Made by a program: the position numbers and the translations under genes. A stretch of 64,000 nucleotides of DNA from JAMXLO01 sp964427005 (GTDB lineage: Bacteria > Pseudomonadota > Alphaproteobacteria > Acetobacterales > Acetobacteraceae), in the NCBI GenBank assembly GCA_964427005.1, contig CAYRTL010000011.1:1-64000 (forward strand). Direction: 5' to 3'. Positions 6,071-15,004 of the stretch are shown here, piece after piece. Numbering within the stretch: the first letter of the stretch is position 1; each line of letters begins with the position of its first letter. A model generated the notes under the pieces. It saw only the letters and a program-made list of their open reading frames with translations, was not told where the DNA came from and searched no databases.

Positions 6071-9034
6071 TCAGACTACTTCGATCCGGAACGCCTCGCG
6101 CAGCGCGCGCGCTGCGCGCAGCATCTCCCACTCGACCTGCCGAGCCAGTTCGGCGGTGTCCGGCGGCAACTCGTCGCCAATCCGCATCAGCACGCGCAGG
6201 CGAGTGTCGAGTACGGCCATGCCATATTGTGCTGCCATTCCCGCCATGGCGTGAGCATGCGCATGGACCTGGTCAGCGTCCCTCCGCCCCAGTGCTTCCC
6301 GCAAGAACGAAAAGCGTTCCGACAGCTCGAGCAGGAACTCCTCGACCAGACTGGACAGCTTCGTGGCAGGCAGTGCCGCACGCAGCTCTGCCAGACGCGA
6401 AGATGACAGCACCGACGGGACTGGAGGGTCCTGCACGCCCCCCAGTACCTCGAGCGGCACACCTCGATGCGGCCAGACGTGCTTGGCAATTGCGTCAAGC
6501 AGCTCGTGCAGAGAGACCGGTTTGCCCAACGTCCCGTTCATGCCCGCCGCCGCGTATACTTCCTGATCCTCAGACCATGCGTTCGCGGTCAGGGCGAGGA
6601 TGGGGACTTTGCCGGCAGGTCCCTGCATCCCACGAATACGCCGCGCGGTCTCGAGCCCGTTGATCCCTGGCATGAAGATGTCCATCAGGATCAGGTCGTA
6701 TGGGCGGCTTTCCACGGCACTGATTGCCTCGCCGCCGCTGCTGGCCAGATCCACCGAGTGGCCCTCCCGGCGCAGCAGGGTGGCGGTGACAAATTGGTTG
6801 GCGAAGATGTCCTCCACCAGCAGGACGCGAGTCCGCGGCAGCTTCCGCCGCAGATACCCGGAACTGACGGTCGGGTTAGCCGTCGCTGTATCTGGCAGCG
6901 GCCGTATCGGAATTGTCAGCCAGAACTCGTTTCCCGCATCCCGCCCAGCCGTTTGCCAGACCGAGCAGCCGATTTCGCCATCCATCAGCGCCACCAAATG
7001 CCGGCAGATCGCGAGCCCAAGGCCGGTACCGATTGGCCCGGCGTTTTCGTCCAGGCGCGAAAACGGCTCAAACAGATGAGAGCTATCCCCCTTGGAAATG
7101 ATCGGGCCCTGATCGCGCACTGCCAGGCGTAGCAGTCTTTGGCCGGACACCTCGTATACATCGGCGGTGACACGAACTTCGCCGCTGGCAGCGAACTTGA
7201 TTGCGTTCGACAGCAGGTTGATCAGCACCTGTCGCAGTCTTCCGGCGTCCTCATAGAGCTGATCCGGCACGTCTTGGGCGATCGACATTCGCAGCACGAT
7301 CCGCCGTTCCCCCGCCTGAGCGCCGAACATGTCAACGATGCTCGCGATCAACGGACGCAGTGCGAACAGGGTGGGGCGAAGCGTCAGTTGGCCCACCTCC
7401 ATTCGCGACATTTCGAGAATATCGTTGGTCAGCGCCAGAAGTGCCTGTCCGGATTGCTGCGCCATGTCCAGCAGCACCCGCTGCGCGCCGGCAATGCCGC
7501 TGTCGGCTAAAAGATCGAGCGTGTTCAGCAGCGCGTTCAGCGGCGTGCGGATCTCGTGTGAAACGATGGCGACAAAGCGCGACATTGCAGTTCGCGCCGC
7601 CTCGGCCAGAGCGTTGGCGGCACGCAGCGCGTTCAGCGATTCCCGGCGCTCAGTGATATCGGTGTACAGCGTGACAAAGCCACCGTCCGGGAGCTGATTT
7701 CGCCGCAGCTCCAGCACAGCGCCGTCAGGCCGCGTACGCTCGATGGTGTCGGAGTAAATGCCAGCTCGCAGGTTCGTCGCGCGCCGCGCCACCTCCGCCT
7801 CGATGTCAACCGGCCCGAACTGGCCCGACTGTGCCTGCGCCCGCAGGATGTCCTCCACCGGCATGTCAACGCGCAGGATTTCGGCCGGGACGCCGGCGAT
7901 TTCGGGAAAACGTTGGTTCCACTCCAGTAGCCGCATGTCGCCGTCCAGCATCACCACGCCATCGGTCATACCGGAAAGCGTCGCTTCCAGCCGGGCGGCC
8001 TTGTGGTCCGCCCGCGCCTTCGCTTCCGCCAGTTCGGTGTTGGCTTGCGCGAGCTCCGCTCGCTCGCGCGCCAGCAATGTGGCCCGGCGGCGTGCGACCT
8101 CCAGTGCCTGAATGAGGATCCAAGCCAGCACCAACAGCAGCAACGTCGTGCCGGCGGCAAATAGGTAAGCGCCCTTCGCCCACGTGTCAGTCGCCTGCAT
8201 GGCTTCGGCGTGATCGACGGAGACCACCACCGCGAGATCCCGATCCGGCAATTTCCGGAAGCCATGGACCCGCTGGATGCCATCGAAGGCCGTGGCGCCA
8301 ATCCAAACCGAGTTTGGACCCCGCCGCATGGCATCGAACATATCGCTCCCGGCGACGCTGCTGCCTGGATCGACCGTCTTCGGTCCGACGACCAGACGCA
8401 CCTGGCCCTGTTGCAGTCCAATTACCGCGATCAGGCCGCGCGTCCCGATGTTTGCCACCTGGTAGAAGCTGCCAATCGCGTCGATCGGGAGGGTAGCCAC
8501 AATGACACCAGCAAAAGAGCCGTCGGCGCGGCGAAGCGAACGGGCCAGATTGATGTGCCAGTATGGAGCCAGCACGCCCGTCATGCTGCCGCTGACAAAC
8601 ATTGTGTCCTCGCTGGGCGATTTCGCCGCCTGATGGCGGAAAAACTCCCGGTCGCTCACCGACTTGCCGATGGCATCCGCAACGGTGTCGTCTCGGACAA
8701 TGCCGCTTTCGTCAGTGAGGAACACCTCGGTACTCATCTCGTTGAAGAGCACCAGATGATTGCGCCAGGGCCGCAGGTGGAAGTGGTCCGGGTCTGACAT
8801 CCAGGCGTGGCCGAGCACACCCAGATCCTCCTCTATCTCAAGCAGATCGACTCGAAGCCGTTCCTGGAACACCGCCGCCTGGTTGGTAACGCTGGCGATC
8901 ACACCCGCCTCGGCCTCGGCACACTGGTTCCGGACGGCAGTGACCGTCCCGATCCAGGTGAGGGCGATCAGTGTCGCGGTGGCGGCCAGGATGCCGAGAA
9001 GCCCCGCAAGCTGACTGACGCGTATCCGGTGCAT
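6071..9034 (-). CDS. Hybrid sensor histidine kinase (periplasmic sensor-PAS-HisKA-HATPase-REC-Hpt)
   Basis: A 987-residue membrane-bound phosphorelay kinase. Residues about 8-32 are a first membrane segment, then a Cache-like periplasmic sensor (about 33-280), a second membrane segment (about 288-312, FAAGTTLLLLVLAWILIQAL) and a coiled coil of Ala/Glu/Arg. A PAS domain follows (DGVVMLDGDMRLLEWN ... YTDITERRE, about 355-470). HisKA has SHEIRTPLNAL with phosphoacceptor His493. HATPase has NLLSNAIKFA and GTGLGLAI. The receiver has Asp785 in LMDIFMPG. A C-terminal Hpt domain has HAMAGMAAQYG with His928. All phosphotransfer residues are present. GAGGGG precedes the start. No output response regulator is adjacent, so the relay partner and the ligand are unknown. 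Confidence 0.93.
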   Translation of the reverse strand: MHRIRVSQLAGLLGILAATATLIALTWIGTVTAVRNQCAEAEAGVIASVTNQAAVFQERLRVDLLEIEEDLGVLGHAWMSDPDHFHLRPWRNHLVLFNEMSTEVFLTDESGIVRDDTVADAIGKSVSDREFFRHQAAKSPSEDTMFVSGSMTGVLAPYWHINLARSLRRADGSFAGVIVATLPIDAIGSFYQVANIGTRGLIAVIGLQQGQVRLVVGPKTVDPGSSVAGSDMFDAMRRGPNSVWIGATAFDGIQRVHGFRKLPDRDLAVVVSVDHAEAMQATDTWAKGAYLFAAGTTLLLLVLAWILIQALEVARRRATLLARERAELAQANTELAEAKARADHKAARLEATLSGMTDGVVMLDGDMRLLEWNQRFPEIAGVPAEILRVDMPVEDILRAQAQSGQFGPVDIEAEVARRATNLRAGIYSDTIERTRPDGAVLELRRNQLPDGGFVTLYTDITERRESLNALRAANALAEAARTAMSRFVAIVSHEIRTPLNALLNTLDLLADSGIAGAQRVLLDMAQQSGQALLALTNDILEMSRMEVGQLTLRPTLFALRPLIASIVDMFGAQAGERRIVLRMSIAQDVPDQLYEDAGRLRQVLINLLSNAIKFAASGEVRVTADVYEVSGQRLLRLAVRDQGPIISKGDSSHLFEPFSRLDENAGPIGTGLGLAICRHLVALMDGEIGCSVWQTAGRDAGNEFWLTIPIRPLPDTATANPTVSSGYLRRKLPRTRVLLVEDIFANQFVTATLLRREGHSVDLASSGGEAISAVESRPYDLILMDIFMPGINGLETARRIRGMQGPAGKVPILALTANAWSEDQEVYAAAGMNGTLGKPVSLHELLDAIAKHVWPHRGVPLEVLGGVQDPPVPSVLSSSRLAELRAALPATKLSSLVEEFLLELSERFSFLREALGRRDADQVHAHAHAMAGMAAQYGMAVLDTRLRVLMRIGDELPPDTAELARQVEWEMLRAARALREAFRIEVV

Positions 9035-9246
9035 TGTCCCCTCGCATACGGAACCATCCCGAAGCGCGCTGGGACACTCCCCGCACGGTCTATCGCCGCG
9101 ACCCCTGCATAAACATTTCAGGAGCCAAATTACAACGAAGAAGGGGCGCGGCCGCTTGCTCCTGCTCCGCGCCAGTGCGAAGTTCCGGCCACTTTCGGAC
9201 CCCCGGTTTCGGCGGGAGCCGGCTCAATTCCTAGGACGAGGACAGG

Positions 9247-10461
9247 ATGGCAAAGATCAAGGTGAAGACCCCAGTCGTCGAGCTCGACGGGGATGAGATG
9301 ACCCGCATCATCTGGGGTTTCATCAAGGACAAGCTGATCCTGCCTTACCTGGATATCGACCTGAAGTATTTCGACCTCGGGATCGAATACCGGGATAAGA
9401 CAGACGATCAGGTCACGATCGACGCTGCCAATGCGATCCGTCAATACGGCGTCGGCGTGAAGTGCGCCACTATCACGCCCGATGAGGCGCGGGTGCGCGA
9501 ATTCAACCTGAAGCGCATGTATCGCAGCCCCAACGGCACGATCCGCAACATCCTGGACGGGACGATCTTCCGGGAGCCGATCATCTGCCGCAACGTGCCG
9601 CGCCTGGTGCCGCACTGGACCCAGCCGATCGTGATCGGCCGCCATGCCTACGGAGATATCTACCGGGCCACAGAGATGAAGATCCCCGGCCCTGGGAAAG
9701 TCACTCTGACCTACCAGCCCGCCGGTGGCGGTGCCGCGCAGACCCTTGACGTGCACGAGTTCAAACAGGGCGGCGCCGCCATGGCGATGCACAACACGCT
9801 GGAGAGCATCGAGGGCTTCGCCCGCGCCTCCTTCAATTACGCCATCCAGCGCGGCTGGCCGCTCTACTTCTCAACCAAGAACACGATCCTGAAGGCATAC
9901 GACGGCTACTTCATGGATATATTTCAGCGTATCTACGAAACGGAGTTCAAGGACGAGTTCACGAAGAAGGGCCTGACATACGAGCATCGGCTGATCGACG
10001 ACATGGTCGCGTGCGCGCTCAAGTGGAACGGCGGCTATGTGTGGGCGTGCAAGAACTACGACGGGGACGTCCAGTCGGACGTCGTGGCGCAAGGGTTCGG
10101 TTCACTTGGCCTGATGACATCGGTGCTGCTGTCGCCCGACGGCAAGACGGTGGAGAGCGAGGCGGCGCACGGCACTGTCACGCGCCACTACCGTCAGCAC
10201 CAGGCAGGCAAGCAGACATCCACCAATCCGATCGCCTCGATCTTCGCCTGGACGCGCGGGCTGATCTATCGCGGCCGGTTCGACAACACGCCCGACGTGA
10301 CCCGCTTCGCCGAGACGCTGGAGAATGTGTGCATCGGCACGGTGGAGGATGGGTTCATGACGCGTGACCTCGCGGTGCTGATCGGGCCAGACCAGCCGTG
10401 GATGAACACCCAGGACTTCCTGGCCAAGCTGGATGAGAACCTAAAGAAGGCAATGGCCTGA
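9247..10461 (+). CDS. icd: NADP-dependent isocitrate dehydrogenase (eukaryote-like subfamily)
   Basis: Converts isocitrate to 2-oxoglutarate with NADPH production in the TCA cycle. The 404-residue length and motifs such as VELDGDEMTRIIW, KCATITPDEARV, SPNGTIRNILDGTIFREPI, RLVPHWTQPIVIGRHAYGD and the metal-binding YDGDVQSDVVAQGFGSLGLM place it in the homodimeric subfamily shared with mitochondria and many alphaproteobacteria, not the E. coli type. AGGACAGG lies just before the ATG. It diverges from the histidine kinase across 212 bases. A palindromic repeat directly after the stop may act as a transcription end or stabiliser. Confidence 0.97.
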   Translation: MAKIKVKTPVVELDGDEMTRIIWGFIKDKLILPYLDIDLKYFDLGIEYRDKTDDQVTIDAANAIRQYGVGVKCATITPDEARVREFNLKRMYRSPNGTIRNILDGTIFREPIICRNVPRLVPHWTQPIVIGRHAYGDIYRATEMKIPGPGKVTLTYQPAGGGAAQTLDVHEFKQGGAAMAMHNTLESIEGFARASFNYAIQRGWPLYFSTKNTILKAYDGYFMDIFQRIYETEFKDEFTKKGLTYEHRLIDDMVACALKWNGGYVWACKNYDGDVQSDVVAQGFGSLGLMTSVLLSPDGKTVESEAAHGTVTRHYRQHQAGKQTSTNPIASIFAWTRGLIYRGRFDNTPDVTRFAETLENVCIGTVEDGFMTRDLAVLIGPDQPWMNTQDFLAKLDENLKKAMA

Positions 10462-10466
10462 CCCGG

Positions 10467-10552
10467 TGTCATTGCGAGCGGAGCGACGAAGCAATCCCCA
10501 GCGAAGGTGCGTACTCACGCTGGGGATTGCTTCGCTTCGCTCACAATGACAG
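10467..10552. repeat. Dispersed palindromic repeat, TCATTGCGAGCGAAGC family, copy 1
   Basis: A long hairpin between icd and miaA. The left arm TGTCATTGCGAGCGGAGCG ... CAATCCCCAGCG is mirrored by CGCTGGGGATTG ... CAATGACA, with a short loop. Related copies are at 16475-16510 and 54272-54346. This family is known from many bacterial genomes as small mobile-like intergenic palindromes; no transposase is here. Confidence 0.85.
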
Positions 10553-10561
10553 GCGGGGCAA

Positions 10562-11515
10562 ATGCCGCCGCTCGCGCTAATCGTCGCGGGACCGACGGCC
10601 AGCGGAAAGTCGGCGATGGCGCTCGAATTGGCCGAACGCCTGCGCGGCACGATCATCAACGCGGACGCGATGCAAGTGTATCGCGACTTGCGCGTCCTGA
10701 CCGCGCGGCCGACACAAGAGGAAGAGGCCCGTGTTCCACATGCGCTTTATGGTGTCCGCGCGGCGGCTGAAGCCGGCAGCGTCGCGTGGTGGCGCGAGGC
10801 AGCACTCGCGGAAATGGACCGGGCGCATGCGCTTGGTCGGTTCCCGATACTCACTGGCGGGACGGGCCTCTACCTTGCTTCGCTCACCGCCGGCCTGGCC
10901 GAAATCCCCGATCCAGGTGCGCAGGCGCGTGACGAAGCGCGCCGCCTGCTGAAGGAAATCGGACCGGGCGCGCTGCACGCCCGTCTGGCGGTAGTCGATC
11001 CGGACACGGCAGCGCGCCTCCGCCCGACCGACAGCCAGCGCGTTGCCCGCGCGTGGGAGGTCTGGATCGGGACTGGCCGCGGTCTGGCTGCCTGGCAAAG
11101 CAGCGCGGGCCCGCCGGCGCCATGGCGGTTCGCCGCGATCTTGCTCGACCCGCCACGAGCGGAATTACGTATCGCGATCGCCGCTCGCTTGGCGGCCATG
11201 TTGCAAGGCGGCGCGCTTGACGAAGTCCGCGCATTGCTAACCCTCAACCTTGATCCAGCGCTGCCGGTGATGCGCGCCCATGGCGTCCCCGAACTCTGTG
11301 CGCATCTCAATGGTGAGATCAGCCTGGAGGAAGCATGTCGTAGGATCGAACTCGTCACCGGCCAGTACACCAAGCGGCAAGCGACGTGGCTCAGGCATCA
11401 TGAGATGACAGAGCCTGCCCGCACACACACGATCCGTGCGCGGTTCGCGGGCTTTGCGAAATTTTTGGAAAGAAATCAGCCGGAATTTTGCGCATTTATT
11501 GAAGGGCTGGGTTGA
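10562..11515 (+). CDS. miaA: tRNA dimethylallyltransferase
   Basis: Transfers a dimethylallyl group to A37 of tRNAs reading UNN codons. Motifs are the P-loop GPTASGKSA (residues 9-17), INADAMQVYRDLRVLTARPT, GGTGLYLASLTAGL and, near the C-terminus, TGQYTKRQATWLRH. The length of 317 residues is normal. The ATG begins ten bases after a palindromic repeat whose end contains AGGCGGGG, so the repeat's flank may provide its ribosome site. It is followed after 56 bases by ilvI, an arrangement common in alphaproteobacteria, so the two may share a transcript. Confidence 0.96.
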   Translation: MPPLALIVAGPTASGKSAMALELAERLRGTIINADAMQVYRDLRVLTARPTQEEEARVPHALYGVRAAAEAGSVAWWREAALAEMDRAHALGRFPILTGGTGLYLASLTAGLAEIPDPGAQARDEARRLLKEIGPGALHARLAVVDPDTAARLRPTDSQRVARAWEVWIGTGRGLAAWQSSAGPPAPWRFAAILLDPPRAELRIAIAARLAAMLQGGALDEVRALLTLNLDPALPVMRAHGVPELCAHLNGEISLEEACRRIELVTGQYTKRQATWLRHHEMTEPARTHTIRARFAGFAKFLERNQPEFCAFIEGLG

Positions 11516-11571
11516 CGCATCGCACCATCCGGCTTATCGGTGCGCCCCCCTCTCACCCTGGAGCCCACGTT

Positions 11572-13350
11572 ATGTCGGCAGACGCGACCCGCTCGGGAGC
11601 AGAAGTTCTCCTCCACGCCCTGAAGGACCAGGGCGTAGAGGTCATCTTCGGGTATCCTGGCGGCGCGGTATTGCCGATTTACGATGCGCTGTTCCAGCAG
11701 AACGCCATCCGCCACGTGCTCGTGCGCCACGAACAGGGCGCCGTGCACGCGGCGGAGGGCTACGCGCGCTCGACCGGCAGAGTCGGCGTGGTGCTTGTGA
11801 CGTCCGGACCAGGCGCCACCAACGCGGTCACCGGCTTGGTGGACGCACTGATGGACTCCATCCCCGTGGTCTGCCTGACCGGTCAGGTGCCTACGCACCT
11901 GATCGGAAATGACGCGTTCCAGGAGGCAGACACAACCGGCATCACCCGTCCGGCCACCAAGCACAATTACCTGGTCAAGCGCCCCGAGGACCTGGCCCGC
12001 GTGGTGCACGAGGCATTCTACGTTGCGCGTTCCGGCCGCCCCGGCCCGGTGGTCATCGACCTGCCGAAGGACATCGTCATCGGCAAGGCTCCGTACGCTC
12101 CGCCAGCGTCGGCGCATCCGAGCTACCGGCCGCAGACCGAGCCAGACCACGGCCAGATCGCCAAGGCGATCGACCTGCTGAAGCAGTCAAAGCGCCCTGT
12201 GGTCTATGCCGGCGGCGGCGTGATCAATGCCGGTCCCGCCGCATCGGCCGCGCTGACTCAGTTCGTCCGCATGACCGGCTTCCCGGTGACCAATACGCTG
12301 ATGGGTCTCGGCGCATACCCCGCGTCCGACCCGCAGTTCCTCGGCATGCTGGGTATGCACGGTACCTATGAAGCCAACCTGGCGATGCACGGCTGCGATG
12401 TGTTGCTCAACATTGGCGCACGGTTCGACGACAGAGTAACCGGACGGCTGAACGCGTTCAGTCAGGGTTCGAAAAAGATCCACGCCGACATCGACAGCTC
12501 GTCGATCAACAAGAATGTGCCGGTCGATGTGCCTATCGTCGGCGACGCCGGACGCATATTGGATGCGCTGATCGCGGCATGGCAGGCCGACAAGACAACG
12601 CCCGATACGCAGGCGCTCACCGCCTGGTGGCGCCAGATCGATGCGTGGCGTGCGAAGGACAGCCTCAAGTTCACCCAGGATATGACACCTGGCGCGATCA
12701 TCAAGCCGCAATACGCCATCCAACGGCTCTACGAACTCACCCGCGCGGTGCAGAAGGACATATTCATCACCACCGAGGTCGGCCAGCATCAGATGTGGGC
12801 CGCGCAGCACTTCCGCTTCGAGCAGCCAAACCGTTGGATGACCAGCGGCGGTCTCGGTACCATGGGGTACGGCCTGCCCGCTGCGATGGGCGTGCAGGTG
12901 GCGCATCCTGAGGCACTGGTGATCGACATCGCCGGCGAGGCAAGCGTGCTGATGAACATCCAGGAGATGGGGACGCTGGCGCAGTACCGGCTGCCCGTGA
13001 AGGTGTTCATCCTGAACAACCAGTACATGGGTATGGTACGGCAGTGGCAGGAACTGCTGCACGGAGGGCGCTATTCCGAAAGCTACAGCGCCGCGCTGCC
13101 GGATTTCGTCAAGCTGGCCGAAAGCTTCCACGCGGTTGGCCTGCGCGCCGAACGTGTCGAGCAGGTCGATGACGTGATCCGCGAGATGCTTGCCACCGAT
13201 CGTGCGGTTATCGCCGATATCGCGGTGGATCCCAAGGAGAACTGCTTCCCGATGATCCCAAGCGGTGCCGCGCACAACGAGATGATCCTCGGCCCAGAGC
13301 ACGAAGACGAAGCGGCCGGCATCACCGACGAAGGTCTCGTTCTGGTCTAA
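11572..13350 (+). CDS. ilvI: Acetolactate synthase, large (catalytic) subunit
   Basis: The first common step of valine, leucine and isoleucine synthesis: condensation of pyruvate with pyruvate or 2-oxobutyrate on thiamine diphosphate. The start at 11572 (MSADATRSGAEVLL) follows CTGGAGCC; an upstream start at 11512 overlaps miaA and adds a non-homologous tail. Motifs are FGYPGGAVLPIYD, the catalytic-Glu region RHEQGAVHAAEGYARSTG, GQVPTHLIGNDAFQEAD, and the ThDP/metal loop IDIAGEASVLMNIQEMGT ending FILNN. In that loop the usual Asp of GD(G/A)S is Glu (GEAS), a conservative change of a metal ligand. At 592 residues it is full length. A repeat separates it from ilvH. Confidence 0.96.
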   Translation: MSADATRSGAEVLLHALKDQGVEVIFGYPGGAVLPIYDALFQQNAIRHVLVRHEQGAVHAAEGYARSTGRVGVVLVTSGPGATNAVTGLVDALMDSIPVVCLTGQVPTHLIGNDAFQEADTTGITRPATKHNYLVKRPEDLARVVHEAFYVARSGRPGPVVIDLPKDIVIGKAPYAPPASAHPSYRPQTEPDHGQIAKAIDLLKQSKRPVVYAGGGVINAGPAASAALTQFVRMTGFPVTNTLMGLGAYPASDPQFLGMLGMHGTYEANLAMHGCDVLLNIGARFDDRVTGRLNAFSQGSKKIHADIDSSSINKNVPVDVPIVGDAGRILDALIAAWQADKTTPDTQALTAWWRQIDAWRAKDSLKFTQDMTPGAIIKPQYAIQRLYELTRAVQKDIFITTEVGQHQMWAAQHFRFEQPNRWMTSGGLGTMGYGLPAAMGVQVAHPEALVIDIAGEASVLMNIQEMGTLAQYRLPVKVFILNNQYMGMVRQWQELLHGGRYSESYSAALPDFVKLAESFHAVGLRAERVEQVDDVIREMLATDRAVIADIAVDPKENCFPMIPSGAAHNEMILGPEHEDEAAGITDEGLVLV

Positions 13351-13358
13351 CCCATAAA

Positions 13359-13435
13359 GTCATGGCCGGGCGTGTCCCGGCCATCCGTGGTGGCAGCGCG
13401 CCGCTACTGATGGCCGGCACGAGGCCGGCCATGAC
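13359..13435. repeat. Dispersed palindromic repeat, GTCATGGCCGGGC family, copy 1
   Basis: Begins GTCATGGCCGGGCGTGTCC and ends GGCACGAGGCCGGCCATGAC, an inverted arrangement lying between ilvI and ilvH inside the operon. Related copies are at 37205, 37936, 51303 and 57330. The ilvH ribosome site lies just beyond its right end. Confidence 0.85.
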
Positions 13436-13447
13436 GATGGAGCGCAC

Positions 13448-13957
13448 ATGCCCGACAACCTCCTCCGCAGCGCCACGATATCGGTCCTCGTGGACAACGA
13501 AGCAGGCGTCCTCGCGCGCGTTATCGGCCTGTTCTCCGGCCGCGGCTACAACATCGACAGCCTCACGGTCGCGCCGGTGGAAAGCGAAGGCAATCGCTCC
13601 CGCATCAACATCGTGACCTCGGGCACCGAGATGGTGATCGAGCAGATCAAGGCACAGCTCGATCGACTGGTGCCCGTCCATCGCGTAGCCGACTTGACGC
13701 GCGAAGGCCCGCACATCGCCCGCGAGATGGCGCTGATCAAGGTCATCGGCACGGGCGAAAAGCGCGTCGAGGCGCTGCGCATCGCCGATGCGTTCCGTGC
13801 GCATGTAGTCGATGCGACGCACGAGAGTTTCGTGTTCGAGCTTACCGGCGGCACCGAAAAGCTCGACGCGTTCATTGATCTGATGCGCCGCCTCGGCCTG
13901 GCCGAGGTGTCGCGTACCGGCGTCGCGGCGATGGCGCGCGGCGTCCGAACCATCTAG
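13448..13957 (+). CDS. ilvH: Acetolactate synthase, small (regulatory) subunit
   Basis: Regulatory partner of IlvI, which raises activity and gives valine feedback control. The 169 residues hold an N-terminal ACT domain (TISVLVDNEAGVLARVIGLFSGRGYNIDSL, residues 8-40) with the effector-site Gly/Asn features, and a C-terminal ACT-like half (ALIKVIGTGEKRVEALRIADAF). TGGAGC precedes the ATG. It is separated from ilvI by 97 bases, nearly all a palindromic repeat, and from ilvC by 27 bases with AGGAG. A hairpin of this size between catalytic and regulatory subunits could affect their relative expression; this is inferred. Confidence 0.96.
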   Translation: MPDNLLRSATISVLVDNEAGVLARVIGLFSGRGYNIDSLTVAPVESEGNRSRINIVTSGTEMVIEQIKAQLDRLVPVHRVADLTREGPHIAREMALIKVIGTGEKRVEALRIADAFRAHVVDATHESFVFELTGGTEKLDAFIDLMRRLGLAEVSRTGVAAMARGVRTI

Positions 13958-13984
13958 GTTTATCCGATACCAGGAGTAAGAGAG

Positions 13985-15004
13985 ATGCGCGTTTACTACG
14001 ACCGCGACGCCGATGTGAACCTGATCAAGGGCAAGCGCGTCGCCATCATTGGCTATGGCAGCCAGGGCCACGCCCATGCCAACAATCTCAAGGATAGCGG
14101 CGTAAAGGAAATCGCCGTCGGTCTGCGGCCGAACTCCGCTGGCGTGGCGAAAGCCGAAGCGGCGGGGCTGAAGGTGATGGATCCCGCTGACTGCGCGAAA
14201 TGGGCCGACGTGGTGATGGTGCTGACGCCCGATGAAGGCCAAGGCGATCTGTATCGCGAGAAGCTTGGGCCTAACATGAAGAGCGGTGCGGCACTGGCGT
14301 TCGCGCATGGGCTGAACGTGCATTTCAACCTGCTGGATCCGCGCCCCGACATCGATGTGTTCATGATCGCGCCGAAAGGTCCCGGCCACACGGTGCGTAG
14401 CGAGTATCAGCGTGGCGGTGGCGTGCCATGCCTTGTCGCGGTGGCGCAGAACCCGTCGGGCAATGCGATGGAAGTTGCATTGTCCTATGCATCGGCGATT
14501 GGCGGCGGCCGCGCCGGCATCATCGAGACGACATTCAAGGAGGAGTGCGAGACCGACCTGTTCGGCGAACAGACCGTGCTATGCGGCGGTCTCGTCGAGC
14601 TGATGAAGGCCGGCTACGAGACGCTGGTGGAGGCCGGCTACGCGCCGGAAATGGCGTATTTCGAGTGCGTCCACGAAGTGAAGCTCATCGTCGATCTCGT
14701 GTACGAGGGCGGCATTGCCAACATGAATTACTCAGTCAGCAACACCGCTGAATACGGCGAGTACATGTCCGGGCCCCGTATCGTCAACGATGCGACCAAG
14801 GCGGAGATGAAGCGCGTGCTCGCCGACATCCAGTCGGGAAAATTCGCGCGCGACTGGATGCTGGAGAACAAGGTGAACCAGGCCAGCTTCAAGGCGATGC
14901 GCCGGCGCCTCGCCGAACATCCAATCGAGCAAGTCGGCGAGAAGCTGCGCGCCATGATGCCGTGGATCGCCAAGAACGCGCTGGTCGATCGTTCGCGGAA
15001 CTGA
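13985..15004 (+). CDS. ilvC: Ketol-acid reductoisomerase (NADP+), class I
   Basis: Second common step of branched-chain amino acid synthesis: isomerises and reduces acetolactate or acetohydroxybutyrate. The 339 residues fit the short class I form. The Rossmann motif is AIIGYGSQGHAHANNLKDSG (about 19-38). Also visible are MIAPKGPGHTVRSEYQRGGGVPCLVA, the metal-binding ETTFKEECETDLFGEQTVLCGG, and YEGGIANMNYSVSNTAEYG. The ribosome site is GAGTAAGAG. The next gene begins immediately after the TGA, with no gap, so the CorA-type transporter is the next cistron. Confidence 0.97.
   Translation: MRVYYDRDADVNLIKGKRVAIIGYGSQGHAHANNLKDSGVKEIAVGLRPNSAGVAKAEAAGLKVMDPADCAKWADVVMVLTPDEGQGDLYREKLGPNMKSGAALAFAHGLNVHFNLLDPRPDIDVFMIAPKGPGHTVRSEYQRGGGVPCLVAVAQNPSGNAMEVALSYASAIGGGRAGIIETTFKEECETDLFGEQTVLCGGLVELMKAGYETLVEAGYAPEMAYFECVHEVKLIVDLVYEGGIANMNYSVSNTAEYGEYMSGPRIVNDATKAEMKRVLADIQSGKFARDWMLENKVNQASFKAMRRRLAEHPIEQVGEKLRAMMPWIAKNALVDRSRN

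Noticed and set aside
12187..13302. 371-residue minus-strand frame
   Set aside because: Antisense to ilvI; no motif or ribosome site.
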